Notes: a model not told the origin generated them from the sequence alone. Positions 36,955 through 56,089 are shown, numbered from the stretch's first letter. The stretch: 64,000 bases of DNA from Liolophura sinensis (GCF_032854445.1 NC_088303.1:33585265-33649264); one strand, 5' to 3'. Program-made: numbers and translations.

Positions 36955-37400
36955 AACGTGGAACACTAAAATAATGGTGTAAGGTCATCATGACATTAAA
37001 ATAGTGTTGTAAGATCACCAGGGCATTAAAATAGTGTTGTAAGACCACCAGGACATTAAAATAGTGGTGTAAGGTCACCAGGGCATTAAAATAGTGATGT
37101 AAGGTCACCACTGCATTAAAATATTGGCGTAAGGTCACCATGGCATTAAAATGGTGGTGTAAGGTCACCATGACATTAAAATAGTGGTGTAAAGGCCAAC
37201 AGGGCATCCAAATAGCGGTGTAAGGTTACCAAGACACTAAAATAATAGTGTAAGGTCACCGGGACATTGAAATAATGGTGAGTCACTAAGAGAATGAAAA
37301 TAGAGGTGTAAGGTCACCATGACATTGAAATAATGGTGTAAGGTCACTGTGACCATGACATTGAAATAATGGTGTAAGGTCACTGTGACATTGAAATAAG
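36955..37400. repeat. 30-bp tandem repeat, about 14 units
   Basis: Unit 'aaggtcaccagggcattaaa' plus atagtggtgt, with increasing divergence after 37240. Frames across it encode degenerate HHYFNVMVTL-type repeats, which follow from the period being divisible by 3; they are not considered coding. Confidence 0.93.
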
Positions 37401-38099
37401 ACAACTTCAAAACATTAAAACTTCTTTCTAAGATCACATTAAGGCCACTTTCTAACACGTGTATGTCGCAGTTTGAGTAATTCTAGACCAGTAGTGTATT
37501 GACATCGGTGAAGTTTTGTTACATAATTATGTTTAAGCTATGGTGCTAAGGGGCGTGTAACTGGCCACTATTTATAAATGGCCTCAAACATTAAATATTT
37601 GCTATAAGGTCACCATGCATATTTATTTTATCCTCCTATACAAAATCGTATCCAGACTTAAGTCATTTTCCTGACACAGTTTCATTGGAAAATTACTCTT
37701 CTTTTACATTTTACCTTAATATAATGGGATTACCATAAAAATATTAAATAATGCTTTTAAAATTCCATTCATCTTTATTTCATTATCATGCATACAATGT
37801 CATTGTAACACAAATGCATAAGTAATCAGACTATGTAATCAGTGCCGTTTATTGTTGGTTTTACATCACACCCATATACATATAAGTAACTGTAGAATAA
37901 GACTTTCAGCTGTCGCCTCTTTAAAATTAAGAGCAAAACTTCGGAAGTTTTATTAAAATTCTCTAGGGGCTTATGACGTTTTATCAGTTTTTTTTTCTTC
38001 TTTACCAGAATTCACATTTATTATGTACAATCATTATTTCACGACGGGCTGGGGTGGGGTTTGCTTAGTTCTCCGTATCTCTCATAATTTTTTTATTTA

Positions 38100-38361
38100 T
38101 GCACTCAAAAAAATAACCTGTTGATTTTATCACAAAGTCTGTTGCCTGAGTCCCGCAAGAATGTACTCTGTTCTTATAACATAATATTCTGTCATATTCA
38201 ACATAATGTTCTTTTCTAGTCTGATAGAATCGTTTTGTTGATTTAATAGAATATATGTGTTATATTTAAACGAATAATCTGATGCAGGAGCAGAACACAT
38301 TCTGGCATCACCCACACAACAGACTTTCCATTAAATTTAACAGATTATTTTTCTGAGTGTA
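38100..38361. mobile_element. MITE with about 28-bp terminal inverted repeats
   Basis: The left end 'gcactcaaaaaaataacctg' (then ttgatttta) is the reverse complement of the right end (aaatttaac, 'agattatttttctgagtgta') with a few mismatches. Length about 260 bp, AT-rich, non-coding. Flanks 'ttat' and 'tata' could be remnants of an AT-rich target duplication. Confidence 0.7.
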
Positions 38362-38599
38362 TATGATTGTTGTTTAACGTCGTGCTCAAGAATATTTCAC
38401 GTATAGTCAGTAGTCAGGTTTATGGGCGGGAGAAAGAGGTGTACCCGAAGTAAAATATTTGTTAACATGTAACAAGTGTTATAATTTTGAATACGGCATG
38501 TGAGAACTAACAAAACAATCCATAATTCGTATCAATAAAACATAAGCTGTGTCAACTGATGGCCTTGATCAATCTCTCACAATTTACACAAGTTAGTTT

Positions 38600-38710
38600 G
38601 ATATTTATTTTATTTGATTATTTCACTTGTACGAAAACCGGGTAGACATCGGGGGGTAACCATTGACCAGCCGCAGATTGCTGCAGTTCTTTCCACGTAG
38701 TTTGATAAAA
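38600..38710 (-). repeat. SINE-like fragment
   Basis: 'ttatttcacttgtacgaaaa', 'ccgggtagacatcg', 'accagccgcagattgctg', 'ctttccacgtag': a degraded core of the common SINE-like family. Confidence 0.5.
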
Positions 38711-38719
38711 TACGAGATT

Positions 38720-39045
38720 ACAGCATGGAGCGTTGAACGAGCTGGGGTTTTATTCAAGCTGTTCACGTAAACGCTTAAACGGTAGGAACGTACAGGCCCC
38801 CTTGCACCACGGATTTAAGTAAACGTTACTAAGAAAAATGCAGTTATATTAACTGCCAATTATTAGACGTCACTGATGTACTCAAGGTACTCAAATTGCC
38901 GTGACGTCATCACATTTGACATTTACCTGAAAACAATGCAAAGGGCTAATGCAGGTCTCAGGCATACCTAGTCTAGAAATCCTGGTTTATGCAGGGATAC
39001 AATATGAAAGACTACAGAATAGACAGTTAAACCAGCGCAGCGGCC
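38720..39045 (+). repeat. Dispersed repeat family R1, copy 7
   Basis: 'gggttttattcaagctgttc', 'acgtaaacgcttaaacggta', 'gttatattaactgccaatta', 'ttagacgtcactgatgtact', 'gccgtgacgtcatcacattt', 'tagtctagaaatcctggttt', 'ggatacaatatgaaagacta'. It ends where a SINE (39042-39412) begins. Confidence 0.8.
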
Positions 39046-39412
39046 ACAGTGTTCAATGCTCGGTTGGTAGAGCGCCCGCTTCAAGGGGCGGTAGATGCAG
39101 GGTAAATCCTGGGTCAGGTCGCATCGAAGACCTTGAAAGAGGAAATTGTACTTTCCTCGCTTTGCGTTCATCATTAAGGGGATAGTGCAGCGACTGGTTG
39201 ATCCGGATCAGTATAATGGATCGGTTTTGGCCGCTTACTTGCCTTCGGTATGTCGTCTCAGTGAAGCAGCACTAGATGAAAGAGTGGTGGAAATCCGTTC
39301 TGCAAGAAGTAGGCACACTACATGCACTCTAACGATTCCTCCGTTGCCAAATGACCGAAAAAATGGTTGAGTACGACGTTAAACCTTACGCATTTACTCA
39401 CTCAATCACTGT
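39042..39412 (+). repeat. tRNA-derived SINE, GGTAGAGCG family, copy 2
   Basis: 'aatgctcggttggtagagcg', 'gcccgcttcaaggggcggta', 'tcctcgctttgcgttcatca', 'ggatcagtataatggatcgg', 'gtctcagtgaagcagcacta', 'gtggaaatccgttctgcaag', tail 'gagtacgacgttaaacctta'. It separates two R1 copies. Confidence 0.78.
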
Positions 39413-39770
39413 TAAATATGGCAAATGGTAACATTAAATCCGGCCTCTTCTTTGTCAATTTAGCTCAGGCTTTTATTCTAACTGTTCATGTGAGTGGTCA
39501 AATAATAGCAACTTCCATGTTTACTAGCACCACTGCTTAAGCAGATTTAGGTCAAACAAAGACAGTGATGTTAACTGCAGTTTATTAGATGTCAATCATT
39601 TTTCTGAAACGACTCGAAATGCTGCACGCTCATCAAATTCAATGAACATTTACGTGAAAACAGTGTCAAGGACAGGACCTCGCCCATCAGCAGAATTTCG
39701 GTTTCCTGAGTATAAAAGACTATAGTATGCAGAGTAAAATCAGAACAGCCAGTGTAACAGGTGAGGACGC
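39412..39770 (+). repeat. Dispersed repeat family R1, copy 8
   Basis: 'attaaatccggcctcttctt', 'caatttagctcaggctttta', 'ttctaactgttcatgtgagt', 'acagtgatgttaactgcagt', 'ttattagatgtcaatc', 'acatttacgtgaaaacagtg', 'tttcctgagtataaaagact', 'agagtaaaatcagaacagcc'. Confidence 0.8.
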
Positions 39771-40059
39771 CAAATCTTTGGTTTACAGAAATCTGCATCG
39801 ACTGCTGATGTTGTGGTCGCGTGTTCATTTGTCACTCATATTTAAAACAAATTATATGATGATTCTTACACTGGTGTTTGAGGGACACTTCAGCAAGTCC
39901 GTTCACTTTAATTACATGAATACAACAAGAAATGCTCTTCTGGTTTAAAGCAAAGAGAGTTCGCCAAGATATGAGCAGCTTTCAGTTTCTATCATAGTTT
40001 GTGATTCGGTTTGATTGCTGTTTGTGTTCGTTGATGTTTTATAAGATTTTACTTATTAA

Positions 40060-40180
40060 ATGGCGGTCAGGTTTATTGGAGGAGAAATGCGGGCAGCAAA
40101 CACTGCCGCACCTAGCCATGTACTCGGCAGACTCCCTGACTTTAGGCAGTAGCCAAAGGACCGACTCGACGACTAGGCCA
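40060..40180. repeat. Interspersed repeat fragment
   Basis: 'ggcggtcaggtttattggag' resembles the 'ttttatgggtgaaagg' part of the fragments at 35235 and 63735. Weak. Confidence 0.35.
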
Positions 40181-40299
40181 CTGAAATTGCGCACACTGTG
40201 AACTATGGCGGGTTTCCTCTGGTTTTCTAACTTGCCTGCTCACGTGCGGATACGGATATGAAGTCAAGGAAACACTGATATAAACAATTTAAAAATCAT

Positions 40300-40305
40300 T
40301 TTATT
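40300..40305 (-). terminator. Candidate polyadenylation signal of the homeobox gene
   Basis: AATAAA on the minus strand about 530 bases past the stop. Confidence 0.35.
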
Positions 40306-40835
40306 TACAAGTGAGATCTTTTTATGTCCTGAGTCCTACATAGATGTGACAGATATACACATATATGTGGATAGATTTATACAAAGCTTTTATCAGGACG
40401 AACATATTTCACACAATCTCAGTCAAAAATGAGCATTTCATAAATAAATTTTCATATATACTTAACATTTATATACAAAGAATGAAAACGATAAAATTCT
40501 GCAGCACTTAACAGGTGTAAATCATGAAACAACAATTATGTTCAAAGACGCCATCAGATGGCGCTGCACCAAAACACCGTCTGTTGTACCAAAATTCCAC
40601 ATTCTGGTGTTTGCGTTTTAAATGATTTCGTGTCTCACAGACGCATGGCGCTTGAGAACGTCAAGACTTCTGTATGCCTCACTCTATGGCGTAGCGATCT
40701 GTAAGGTGATGTTTACAGTTCATGAGTAACTTGACACCGGGGAATGTGCATGTTTTCTTGTATACATTGCACGGTGAATGAAATGCGTACATGTTAATTT
40801 CATACAGCAGTTTTTCATGCGTTAGACTTTTTTCA

Positions 40836-46913
<6,078 letters not shown>

Positions 46914-49900
46914 CTTAATAAAGTTTGCTTGCTAAAGCAAATCCCAGCAAAGGCAAGATGTCAACTGTTAGGAATGTACTGATGATTCGTTTGCAAAATG
47001 TTCCAGGGCTATCAAATGGAATTTACCTGAAGATTTCTAAGCAGAGAGCGATGATATCATCAAGCATAAGAAACCATCGATGTATAGATGTTTGAAAACT
47101 TTGAGTCCGCGTTCTGCAACAGTTGCCTAAAGAATCAGGTGATCTGAAGAAACTGTCCAAATATATCGTCTCTGGAGAGCACGTGGGGTTGAACACCTAT
47201 GTCCCGCGTCGGATCAGAACTCTCAAGGCGGTCCCGAAACTTTTTGGTGTTAACCCAAGGGCCAATCATTTGCTCTTTAAGCTGATATTCTCTTGTATAA
47301 TCCGTACCTGTAAGTCCCTATGCATTGTCAGGTATCCTAAACAATCCACTCACAAGGCGATAGGTGTATAATAAACTGCCCACCGCGCGCTCAGTGGCTT
47401 AATCTTCTCCGACCCCATTGTCCACGGCCACTGACCAGACGTCCACTGACCAGTGACTGGACAATGTCCGAGAGAGCCTTCCCTCCAGGCAGGGGCCTTC
47501 TTGGTTAAGCCGATTAGCTCCGCGGTTCCCTCAGGCTTAGCAGAAAAGACTGGTACGTACGTTTTGGATTAAATCCGTTTTGTTTGAATTCCTGGCCTAC
47601 CTTTTAAGATTTCTATCGGTAATAAGTCTGAATTGACCTATCCTCGCGGTTAGCTTAATAAACTTCGAACAGGACTTGATCAACTTGGTAAACACGACTA
47701 ATATGTTTTCTAACTTGATTTACTCATGGAATATTGCTCACCAAAATATGATTAATAAAGCAAGCACCTTTAGGTCTAGAAGCGTTGACAACTATTCACA
47801 ACGAAGTCTGATGGACCTGTAATAATCTTGATTGTATAAAAAACACACGAGATAGTTAAAGGGATATGTCCCAGTATAATGCATGGAATTTCACAACTCC
47901 TATTTAAAAAAAACTTTGACATTTTGAGCCCTTAATATGGATGAAAAAAAATAAGGAAATTTCAATATCGGTAATGAAAATGATTTTTACATATTTGATC
48001 TTGTCAAGTGCAATGTGGCTATGGCAAAAATTTTCTCTCGATATACGAAGATCAGAAAATAAGCAAATAAGCACGTCACTCAAAAAATATGGCGGAAAGA
48101 ACAATTTTTGAAGTAATATAGCCACGAAACTACAATATTCGGCAAAATAATATATGTTTGATCCTTTACGTAAGTATTCTATTTCATAAAGCAGCTATAC
48201 ATCTTTCTTACAGACAATTTCAAAGTCTGAACAACACTACGCTAGTATGGAGCCAGTAATGAAAACAGAAATGACATTTTTTAAAATTATATTGACATAT
48301 TTCTCTACTGTAAAGTATCTATATCACTTGTCCCTCCCTAGTTAGAGAGCGACAGTAAATCACCTGCTGATGTTGTGACCGGAGACAGGCGCAGACCACG
48401 CCCGGCCGCCGCAGGGGCACCGGGGACAAGGAAACTCGCAGATGAAAATCTTGCTGACATTTCCCGTGCCATATAGCTTTGATTCTTTAATCACTTTGCC
48501 TTACTGTGTCAGCGCTATGTTCTCTCTGACTCCTGTAGTCAACTAGGTGGCATACTAATAATATATATTTTATAATACTTTTTTTTCTTTAAAAAATTTC
48601 TCTTTTGGTGCCGTATTTTAATCATTTGATCACACTGAAAGTGCAATTGAAATTCGTTTCCTACGGATAAGTAAAATTACTTTAAATACTTTGCAGTAAT
48701 TGCGATTTTACTACAAGACTCATTTGTCTTTTTGCTGCAATCACTTTCAAAAGTTTTTTTCCCTTTTCTTTTTTCGTTTATGTGCATTGATTAAAGTATG
48801 ACAAAGGTCCCTATATCGAAACAAGCGCTGTGTTAATTTATTTTCGGATTTTCTTGTTATAAACCGTACATTTACATAGGGTTTGACTTACAGGGTTTAT
48901 TTATTATGTGGTTTCCATAGTGGAGAGAATCCATACATATTACATATCAAACATAAAATGATTATAAACAAAAAAATGTCGAGGCATTTAGTGTTTTTAA
49001 TGGCATGGTTATTTCTACTTGACAGGGACTACAAATATTACTAATTTCTCATTTTTGCGATCTAGTCAGCATTTAACAGAAAAGATCAATGCCGTGGATG
49101 AGTTGAATAACAACAAGTGGTATGTCTGGCACTTAGAGACGGCAATGTTCATAAATCATGAATCTGTAGTTTCTTGGCGTGGGAAATGTTTCTCTGGCGT
49201 GAGAGTTTCAGGAAAGGGCGCCCAAAACGGTTCAGCGAAAAGTCGACCTTGACCTTTGCAAGAATCACAACCTAGCAGGTAACCAGCCACAGGAGTTTCT
49301 TAGGCTGCAAAAAGCACAGTATCACAGACAGTGTGACGTGAGTTTGGAAAATATCTTCAAACCTCTGACACACATACTGACAAGGAGACAAACCAGTACT
49401 TCTGTAGACTGAAATGTGCGAGTGTACTGAAGTATGATATAAACCTATAACACGTCATTGAGTGTCACCAATATACACAACCCATTTCTGGTATCCTAAA
49501 CAGGCTCATTGCAACATCAAAAACAAAAATAACTAAAGAATTCAATAAATCGCATTTTGCTTATATTCTTCGGCAAAGATCTACGTTGCTTTAAATATAT
49601 ATAGCCCGTGGTGTCTCCTGGCATTTACTCTACTGCATGTAACATTTTGCTTTTAAAGAAATATATACTTTGGTTTTATTTATCGTTGCGCATTAGAATT
49701 CAGTTTTTCCTTCATATTATCAGAGAAATCGATGTTACAATATTGTAGAAATATTGCCTGAATTTCTGCCCATCAATTTCATCATTCATGTCCACACTAG
49801 CATTGTGTAAAAATATAACATTAACAAAAAAAAGAAGCAAAAAACAGATTTTTTCTTGTATTTTGCACAAAGCTTTATCTAATAAGCAACATCTTAATGT

Positions 49901-50106
49901 GAACATAAACAATATGCCGAAGTCAGTGCCATTCAAAGAAGTCTTCAAAACACTTTTCATTATTTTTTCTTCGTTTTAATTTTCCAAATGTGCCATAAAC
50001 ATCATTTAAATTAGGATAAAATGTGGTTGCCACGTCTATAAGTGATGTGACAGTGATGTGATAACCAATGTGACACATCACCCTCTTCCAAAGTTTTTTC
50101 TATTAA

Positions 50107-50354
50107 TTTGTTTGATTGGTGTTTTACGCCGTACTCAAAAATATATCACTTATGCGACGACAGCCTGCCTTATAGTGGGAGGAAACCGGACAGTGCCCGG
50201 GGAAACCCACAACTATCCGCAGGTTGCTGGAGGACCTCTCAACGTGCAGCCGGAGAGGAAGCCAGCATGAGATGGGCTTGAACTCACAGCAACCGCATTG
50301 GTTGGATCCTCTTGGGTTATTAGGTCGTGGTGGCGTTCTAACCACTCGGTCTTC
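50107..50354 (-). repeat. SINE-like element, full length
   Basis: Tail 'gtttgattggtgttttacgc', core 'tatagtgggaggaaaccgga', 'gccggagaggaagccagcat', B-box-like 'gcttgaactcacagcaaccg', head ending 'gcgttctaaccactcggtct'. One of the best-preserved copies, with the tRNA-like CGAGTGGTTAGAACGC. Confidence 0.85.
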
Positions 50355-51209
50355 AAAAGAAAGTATCCGAGGGAAGCTAGCTATTTTCTGTGAAATCCTC
50401 TCTGAGGATACTTTAGGGCTCTTGTAGTAAGTTTAAATGAATTTTAGGCATTCAAAAAATTGTGAAAATATAGTTCTAAAATAATTGCTTTTGTGGAATT
50501 TATTATGAACAAAATGCAAAAAGAAATTAAAATATTTCAGGAAACAATTCTCTGTTTCCTTTGATTCGAAGTACACAATATTTTTGACTTTGTATACACT
50601 TTTCACGCAATATTGATCAGTTCTTGGTCACACTCAAAACGCTTTAGAGGGATACTTTAACTCTCTATTATTGGTCGTGTCCATGAGATGTCGGATCTCA
50701 CACTCCTACTGATGTACTACACCAGGCATGTTGACTTAGCTGCAGAAAATCTCCGCCCTCTTCATGAAAGTGGGTAAACAAATACTGATATTCCCCAGGT
50801 GCTAATCCAAGATTATCCTCTTTATGGCCTGTAAGAATGGCATTTAGCCGATAATCCCCAGCCAGTAGACACTTCAGGAAATGGTTCTATTTGGATATTG
50901 CAGGAAGTCGGACTTCTAGAAAACATCCAATAAAGCAGCCTGCTGTGGAGTACTTAGCTTTCTCAAGATTATGATCTAACATTTTGTCTTATCCAAGCAT
51001 GTTCTTAAATATAGTCGCATTTTTTAAATTTTATTTTTCCCTTTTCTCCATGAAATGTTTAATGGGTGGCCTATAATCCACACTATATATCTAGATAAAC
51101 AAAGTGTTTTTTTTTTAGAAATACACATTTTAATCCTCTTTGCCGCGTATAACGTCTAGGGGCATTGTGACCAAACAATGAAAACAAAATAAAAACTAAA
51201 AGGAAGAAA

Positions 51210-51271
51210 AATAAATTAACGATAAAAAAGCAAAGGAAAAAATAAATTAACGATAAAAAAGCAAAGGAAAA
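51210..51271. repeat. 31-bp perfect tandem duplication
   Basis: Two copies of a unit containing 'aattaacgataaaaaagcaa'. Confidence 0.95.
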
Positions 51272-51609
51272 AAAATAAAATCAAAGTCATGAAAGAAAAG
51301 TCAGATTGAATTTAGATAAAATGCTTATATACATATATTTGATCATCACAGAAACGATTATAAAATCGACAAACTATGGCGGAAGTCTACAACTGGCCGC
51401 ATGAAATACGAAAACAAAATATTCTTTCATTGTGTACCGAGTGATACTTAAACATGAATGAAAGTTTTTTGATTCACTTAGATTTGATATTTCTTCCTTC
51501 TGAGGGACTGACATGAATGTGAAATGTCTGGAATTTATTTTGCAGTTACTTAATAACACAACGCAAAATTTGGTGTGACACAAACGTAAATGTCTACAGG
51601 ACTATAATG

Positions 51610-51667
51610 CCAATATTAGGCCTTACGTCGCAGTGAGTCCAATATTAGGCCTGACGTCGCAGTGAGG
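51610..51667. repeat. 29-bp tandem duplication
   Basis: Two copies of 'ccaatattaggcct(t/g)ac' plus gtcgcagtgag. Confidence 0.92.
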
Positions 51668-54244
51668 CCAAAATTTAGTACAAGCCAGTTTTACAAAATA
51701 TTCTGATCTGACAGCATTATTGTTATTTGGGACAATTATTAACAAGTCGTAAATGAAATAATTTTGCATATGATAAACGCGCTATACATGATGGTCACGA
51801 TTTTAAAATTACCTAGCAACTTTTTTAACATCGCCGAAAACGAAACTTATTACTCATATAGCAAATTAACGAATTTTGTTTTTTTAAACAGTATTCTGCA
51901 ATATCACTCATCTTTCCGGTCTAGAATGATATGTATTTATACGCCATATCAATTTAATAATTGCAAATGAATTCGCTTGACTGTGAACCTTTAAGCAGTA
52001 GGAATTAAAGCAGCAACTAATTAAAAATAACAGACCGATTAACTTAACACAACGAACGGCTTTGGTAGGGAGAGTACTTATTTCAAGTGATATGGAGTTT
52101 CTGACAACTGCATGAATAGACAACTTTAAAATCAGATCTGATTTTACGGCATGTGCTTGTCAAAATCCGATTAGAATTAATGAATTTACAGATCACACAA
52201 TGCGAAATTAACATCTTACTTTAATTTTGTAAGTCATTTTCTTTCATTAAATTAACTCACAAATGAGCTCCTCCCAACATTTGAAGACGCATTATTAACC
52301 TTGACACCTAATTAACTCTTAACCGTATATCATATTTTATAAGCTGATAACTGCCAAACACCTAAATCTTTACACAAATATATGAACGATTGATTCAAAA
52401 ATGAGATTAAACACCTTTGTAATCTTCTATTAATTTTGTTGACTGACAGTGATATGTTTGCTTAGTTGCAAAAATTCACCTGCGCTTGGGAGGGGCAGGT
52501 TACCGGAAGCCTTTTGTCATTCAAAACCTGGCATTCGACAAGGTTGTCCGCTAACACACGTCTTATTTATAGATGTATGCTGAAAAAATATAAAATGTCT
52601 TAGTTTGAACCGTTCGCATGGTTATTTATATATACGGACGGTCAGCTGGTTAATTAGTATTAGTAGCTGAAAATGAAGTGTAAATGTATTTTTTCGCGTT
52701 TTGTGTATGTGTTGAGAAATCGTATTGCCCTCTAGAACTAAATTAGGACAAATAAGGCATTGTTAGGAGATTAGTAACAGAGCTCAACGTGAAAATAATA
52801 GAAACCATGTATTTGCTGTACTTTGATGTGATATAGTAGAACTGAATAAAACGATCCATACTGATTCCTGGTGAAACTGTAACAAAAAGTCGAAAGGCAG
52901 CTGAAAAAGATTTGCATCCGGGGATTAGAAGGGATTATCTAGCGATTGAATAAGATCGCTCAGCACGGTTTTGTGACGAGGAGGAGCAAACGCGGGGCGG
53001 TTCAATGATACGATCTGTTAACGTCGTGTTTGGACTTTACTCTGGAATTTTACAGAAAACAATTCGAACGGAAGCCCCCTAGACTACAGGAATAATTGTT
53101 CCCGAGGCCAGAAAATTGTCGGCAGTGACAAGAAAAGTGATCGAATCAGGCAGAAGTAAATAGCGTGAATGATCTGGCAGAGTTTGGACACTGTGCACGG
53201 GATTGTATTTCACCTGCTACTTATTGCGAAAGGACAATGGTCTGTTGTTCGCGCTTTCATGTTCATAAAGCGGGCTACAAAATTAATGTACCAGAAGCCA
53301 TCGAGACAGCAGCGAATCATCGTGTTTTCACATGAAGACAAAGGTAGTCGGACATTCCCACGAGTTTATGTTGTTAGTATGCTATTATACCGAAGTTCTG
53401 TGATCATAACATACATGTAGACAGAACTAATTTTAGTATAGGTGCTGATATTACTAGGGTGTAAAACATTAATTAGTTCAGAAATCAAATAATAATCTCC
53501 ACACCTGCTAAACATTTGAAACATTGAAGAATTATTAAGGTGCTACATAAACGAGGTAAGCTGGTTTCTCCGCTGGTCCAAGAACTGATATGGGCATCCT
53601 GCTTAAACATACAAGATCGCTTCCTCCCTGATAACATTCTCACGAGCCTGGTAGGCGCTTTTGTTTTCCCCACGGGACTAATGCATGTGTTAGCATGTTT
53701 GGGTTGACTGGCTTGTTGCCTGATTTTGGAGAGATTCTCAGGGCGATGTACGAGTTTTTACCCCAGATCTGAAGAAAACTTGGCTACATGTACGTACCCT
53801 CACCCAGTCACATGTTGACGTGAATCCAAAAAAGTGAATCATATTCAAGCTGGCATGATCATATCTAGGATTTGTCTATCTTTCAGATATGTCACTTGTA
53901 ATAAATCTTGTTTGTTACGTAGAAGATAAAATAAAATCTCGGGTTTCTTAAAAAGAAAAACAAGAAGTTATTTTTCTATTTTCAAATCGAAATCGACAAT
54001 ATAAGCGTTGATCTGTGACGCGCCCTAATACATCACATATTGTTGTTGTTGTTGTTCTGGATTGGAGAGTATTTTCCTAGTACGTCGAGAGACTGGTCTA
54101 TGCATGTAGGAAACCAGGCAGATGGAGGAAACTGGCCATCGCAACATGTCAGGTACACGTGCCTAACAAACATGTTATCGAAAAGCCAGAGCCGACCGAA
54201 AGATGTACATGTGCGACAGCTGGATATGACAACATGACTACGTG

Positions 54245-54377
54245 ACTGAGCACGGGGCAGAGCGCGAAGGAAACCCACGACCATTCGCAGGTTGCTGACA
54301 GACCTTCCCACTTACGACCAGAGAAGAAGACTGAATGAGCTGGACTTGAACTCACAGCACCCACATTGGTGAGAGCT
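54245..54377 (-). repeat. SINE-like element, partial
   Basis: 'aaacccacgaccattcgcag', 'gttgctgacagaccttccca', 'gagctggacttgaactcaca', 'attggtgagag'. Confidence 0.72.
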
Positions 54378-54599
54378 AAATTTATATAACATTTAACATA
54401 TAACATTAATTTATTCAGGTATACTCTTACTGTATACATAATTGGATGTTCTATAGAAAGTGTGATTAATTGTGTATATAAGAACACACGGCTGGTATCT
54501 TCCTTATTTTCTTCAAATTTTACCATGCCTTGAAACTGCTATTTTGGATTGTATTTGTAATTATAGAACCGGGTTCACTTCTGCTCTGCGTCATGCGAA

Positions 54600-54765
54600 T
54601 TTGCTTATTTGTCTGATTTGCGTTTTACACTATACTCAAGAAAATTTCACGTGTTATATTTTATATGACAGCTGCCAGCATTATGATGGGTGGAAACTGG
54701 GTAGAGCCCATCAAGGGAAACCCACGACGATCCGCATGAGCTGGACTTGCGCTAGCGCGCTAATC
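54600..54765 (-). repeat. SINE-like element, internally deleted
   Basis: 'tttgcgttttacactatact', 'caagaaaatttcacgtgtta', 'tgccagcattatgatgggtg', 'acccacgacgatccgcatga', 'gcgctagcgcgctaatccca'. The stretch between the core and the head is missing. Confidence 0.7.
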
Positions 54766-54779
54766 CCACGTAATTTAGG

Positions 54780-54910
54780 TTCCAATTATTTACGCATTTA
54801 CATGAAGAGTTAGAATAAACCATAACCGAGGTAAATTAACGATATCCAGGCTGGATTTACCTACCACACTGTCGACGTTGATCTTGTTTTGCTATCCTTG
54901 CTGTAGCCTT
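54780..54910 (-). repeat. Dispersed repeat family R1, copy 9 (inverted)
   Basis: 'tttacgcatttacatgaaga', 'gttagaataaaccataaccg', 'aggtaaattaacgatatcca', 'tgctatccttgctgtag': the complement of the R1 core. Confidence 0.65.
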
Positions 54911-55588
54911 TTGCGTGATATACTTTTGGTTACATTCCTAAGCGTTGACACACAAAAGTTGCAAATAAAATAAGAACAGAATAAATACAACAACGAAGAA
55001 ACATGAAGAGAAAACGACACATAGTTTTTTTCAGCATTCAACAAATGTATTTATTCGTACATGTATGTGTTAACACACAGAGATGGTTTTTCTTTTGGGA
55101 AAATAATGGGAACCTAGTAAGTAATTATTCCAGGCCCGAACAAGTAAATGTTAGCGAGTAAGAATTTAAAGTGTTTGAAAGGGTTGCTTACAGCCTTTCC
55201 AGTGTTGAGTCCCAAATGCACGGATCTGTAGCCGTTAGCTGTATCACAGACCCGCCACTTAACAATACAACTATTTCCTTATATAAGGGTCAACATAGTA
55301 TTATTTTGAAAATAGCCAGGCAAATTAAAGACCGGTCATAAAGATACACATTGCTTTCATATTTCTTTTTGCAAATGACAAAATCTTCATGACTGTCTTC
55401 AATAAGAAACAAAAAAGGGCCCGCATGTTTTGAAACTGGAAATCCATTAGGTTTGACCTCACACATTATAAATTTGAAAGAAAAAATCCCACACACAGCT
55501 ACTTGCTTAACAACTAGTAACAACACAGCTTCACAATACAACTCTTACACAAGAAACCATTAAAAAGTTGTCAGTGGTGAAGACTATA

Positions 55589-55594
55589 TTTATT
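55589..55594 (-). terminator. Candidate polyadenylation signal of TMEM26
   Basis: AATAAA on the minus strand about 500 bases after the stop codon. Confidence 0.3.
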
Positions 55595-56089
55595 TATGAA
55601 TTTTTACGTTCACGTCCTGCACACAAATTACATGTTCTAAGTTTGAACTAATTAATTATAACATTAGTATATATTTTAATATTTTTTATGATTTAAATCT
55701 TCAATGGGGGTCCGTTTTTTTCGCCGGTGATGCTTTTTAAGACATTAAATCAGATCAGCACTGAGTGCTTTACAAGACAGAATATGCATATAAGAGGTAT
55801 TTACATAGGTTTAAACCCTTTCAGTATAGTACATTTGTTAAGTACCATTTGTCTTTGCGTTCTTAAATCTTAATTAAGTGAGACGAATTTTGGTAATTGT
55901 GTAAAGCGAACATTTCAGGGAATCCTTTAAATATATTTTCTGGCAGAGCTATATTAGAAATAGTATACCTCAGAATATGATCAGAAATAACAATTATGGA
56001 TCTGGAGTTGCCGGAACTATGGCCATACAAATGTTTACAGCAACTGTCCGTCAGCCCATTGATAGTTGTGATGAATTTCATCATAAGTG

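Larger units (their letters stand above)
46914..56089. other. Intergenic region between the homeobox gene and TMEM26
   Basis: About 9 kb with no supportable gene. GC-richer patches near 47380-47560, 48360-48450 and 52470-52560 stand out. A GGATTA pair lies at 52920-52938. SINE-like copies, one R1 copy and two short tandem duplications are listed separately. Confidence 0.6.

Noticed and set aside
36953-37458. HHYFNVMVTL-type repeat protein on the minus strand
   Set aside because: A product of the 30-bp tandem array; no start context or transcript evidence, and the units degenerate without constraint on the reading frame.
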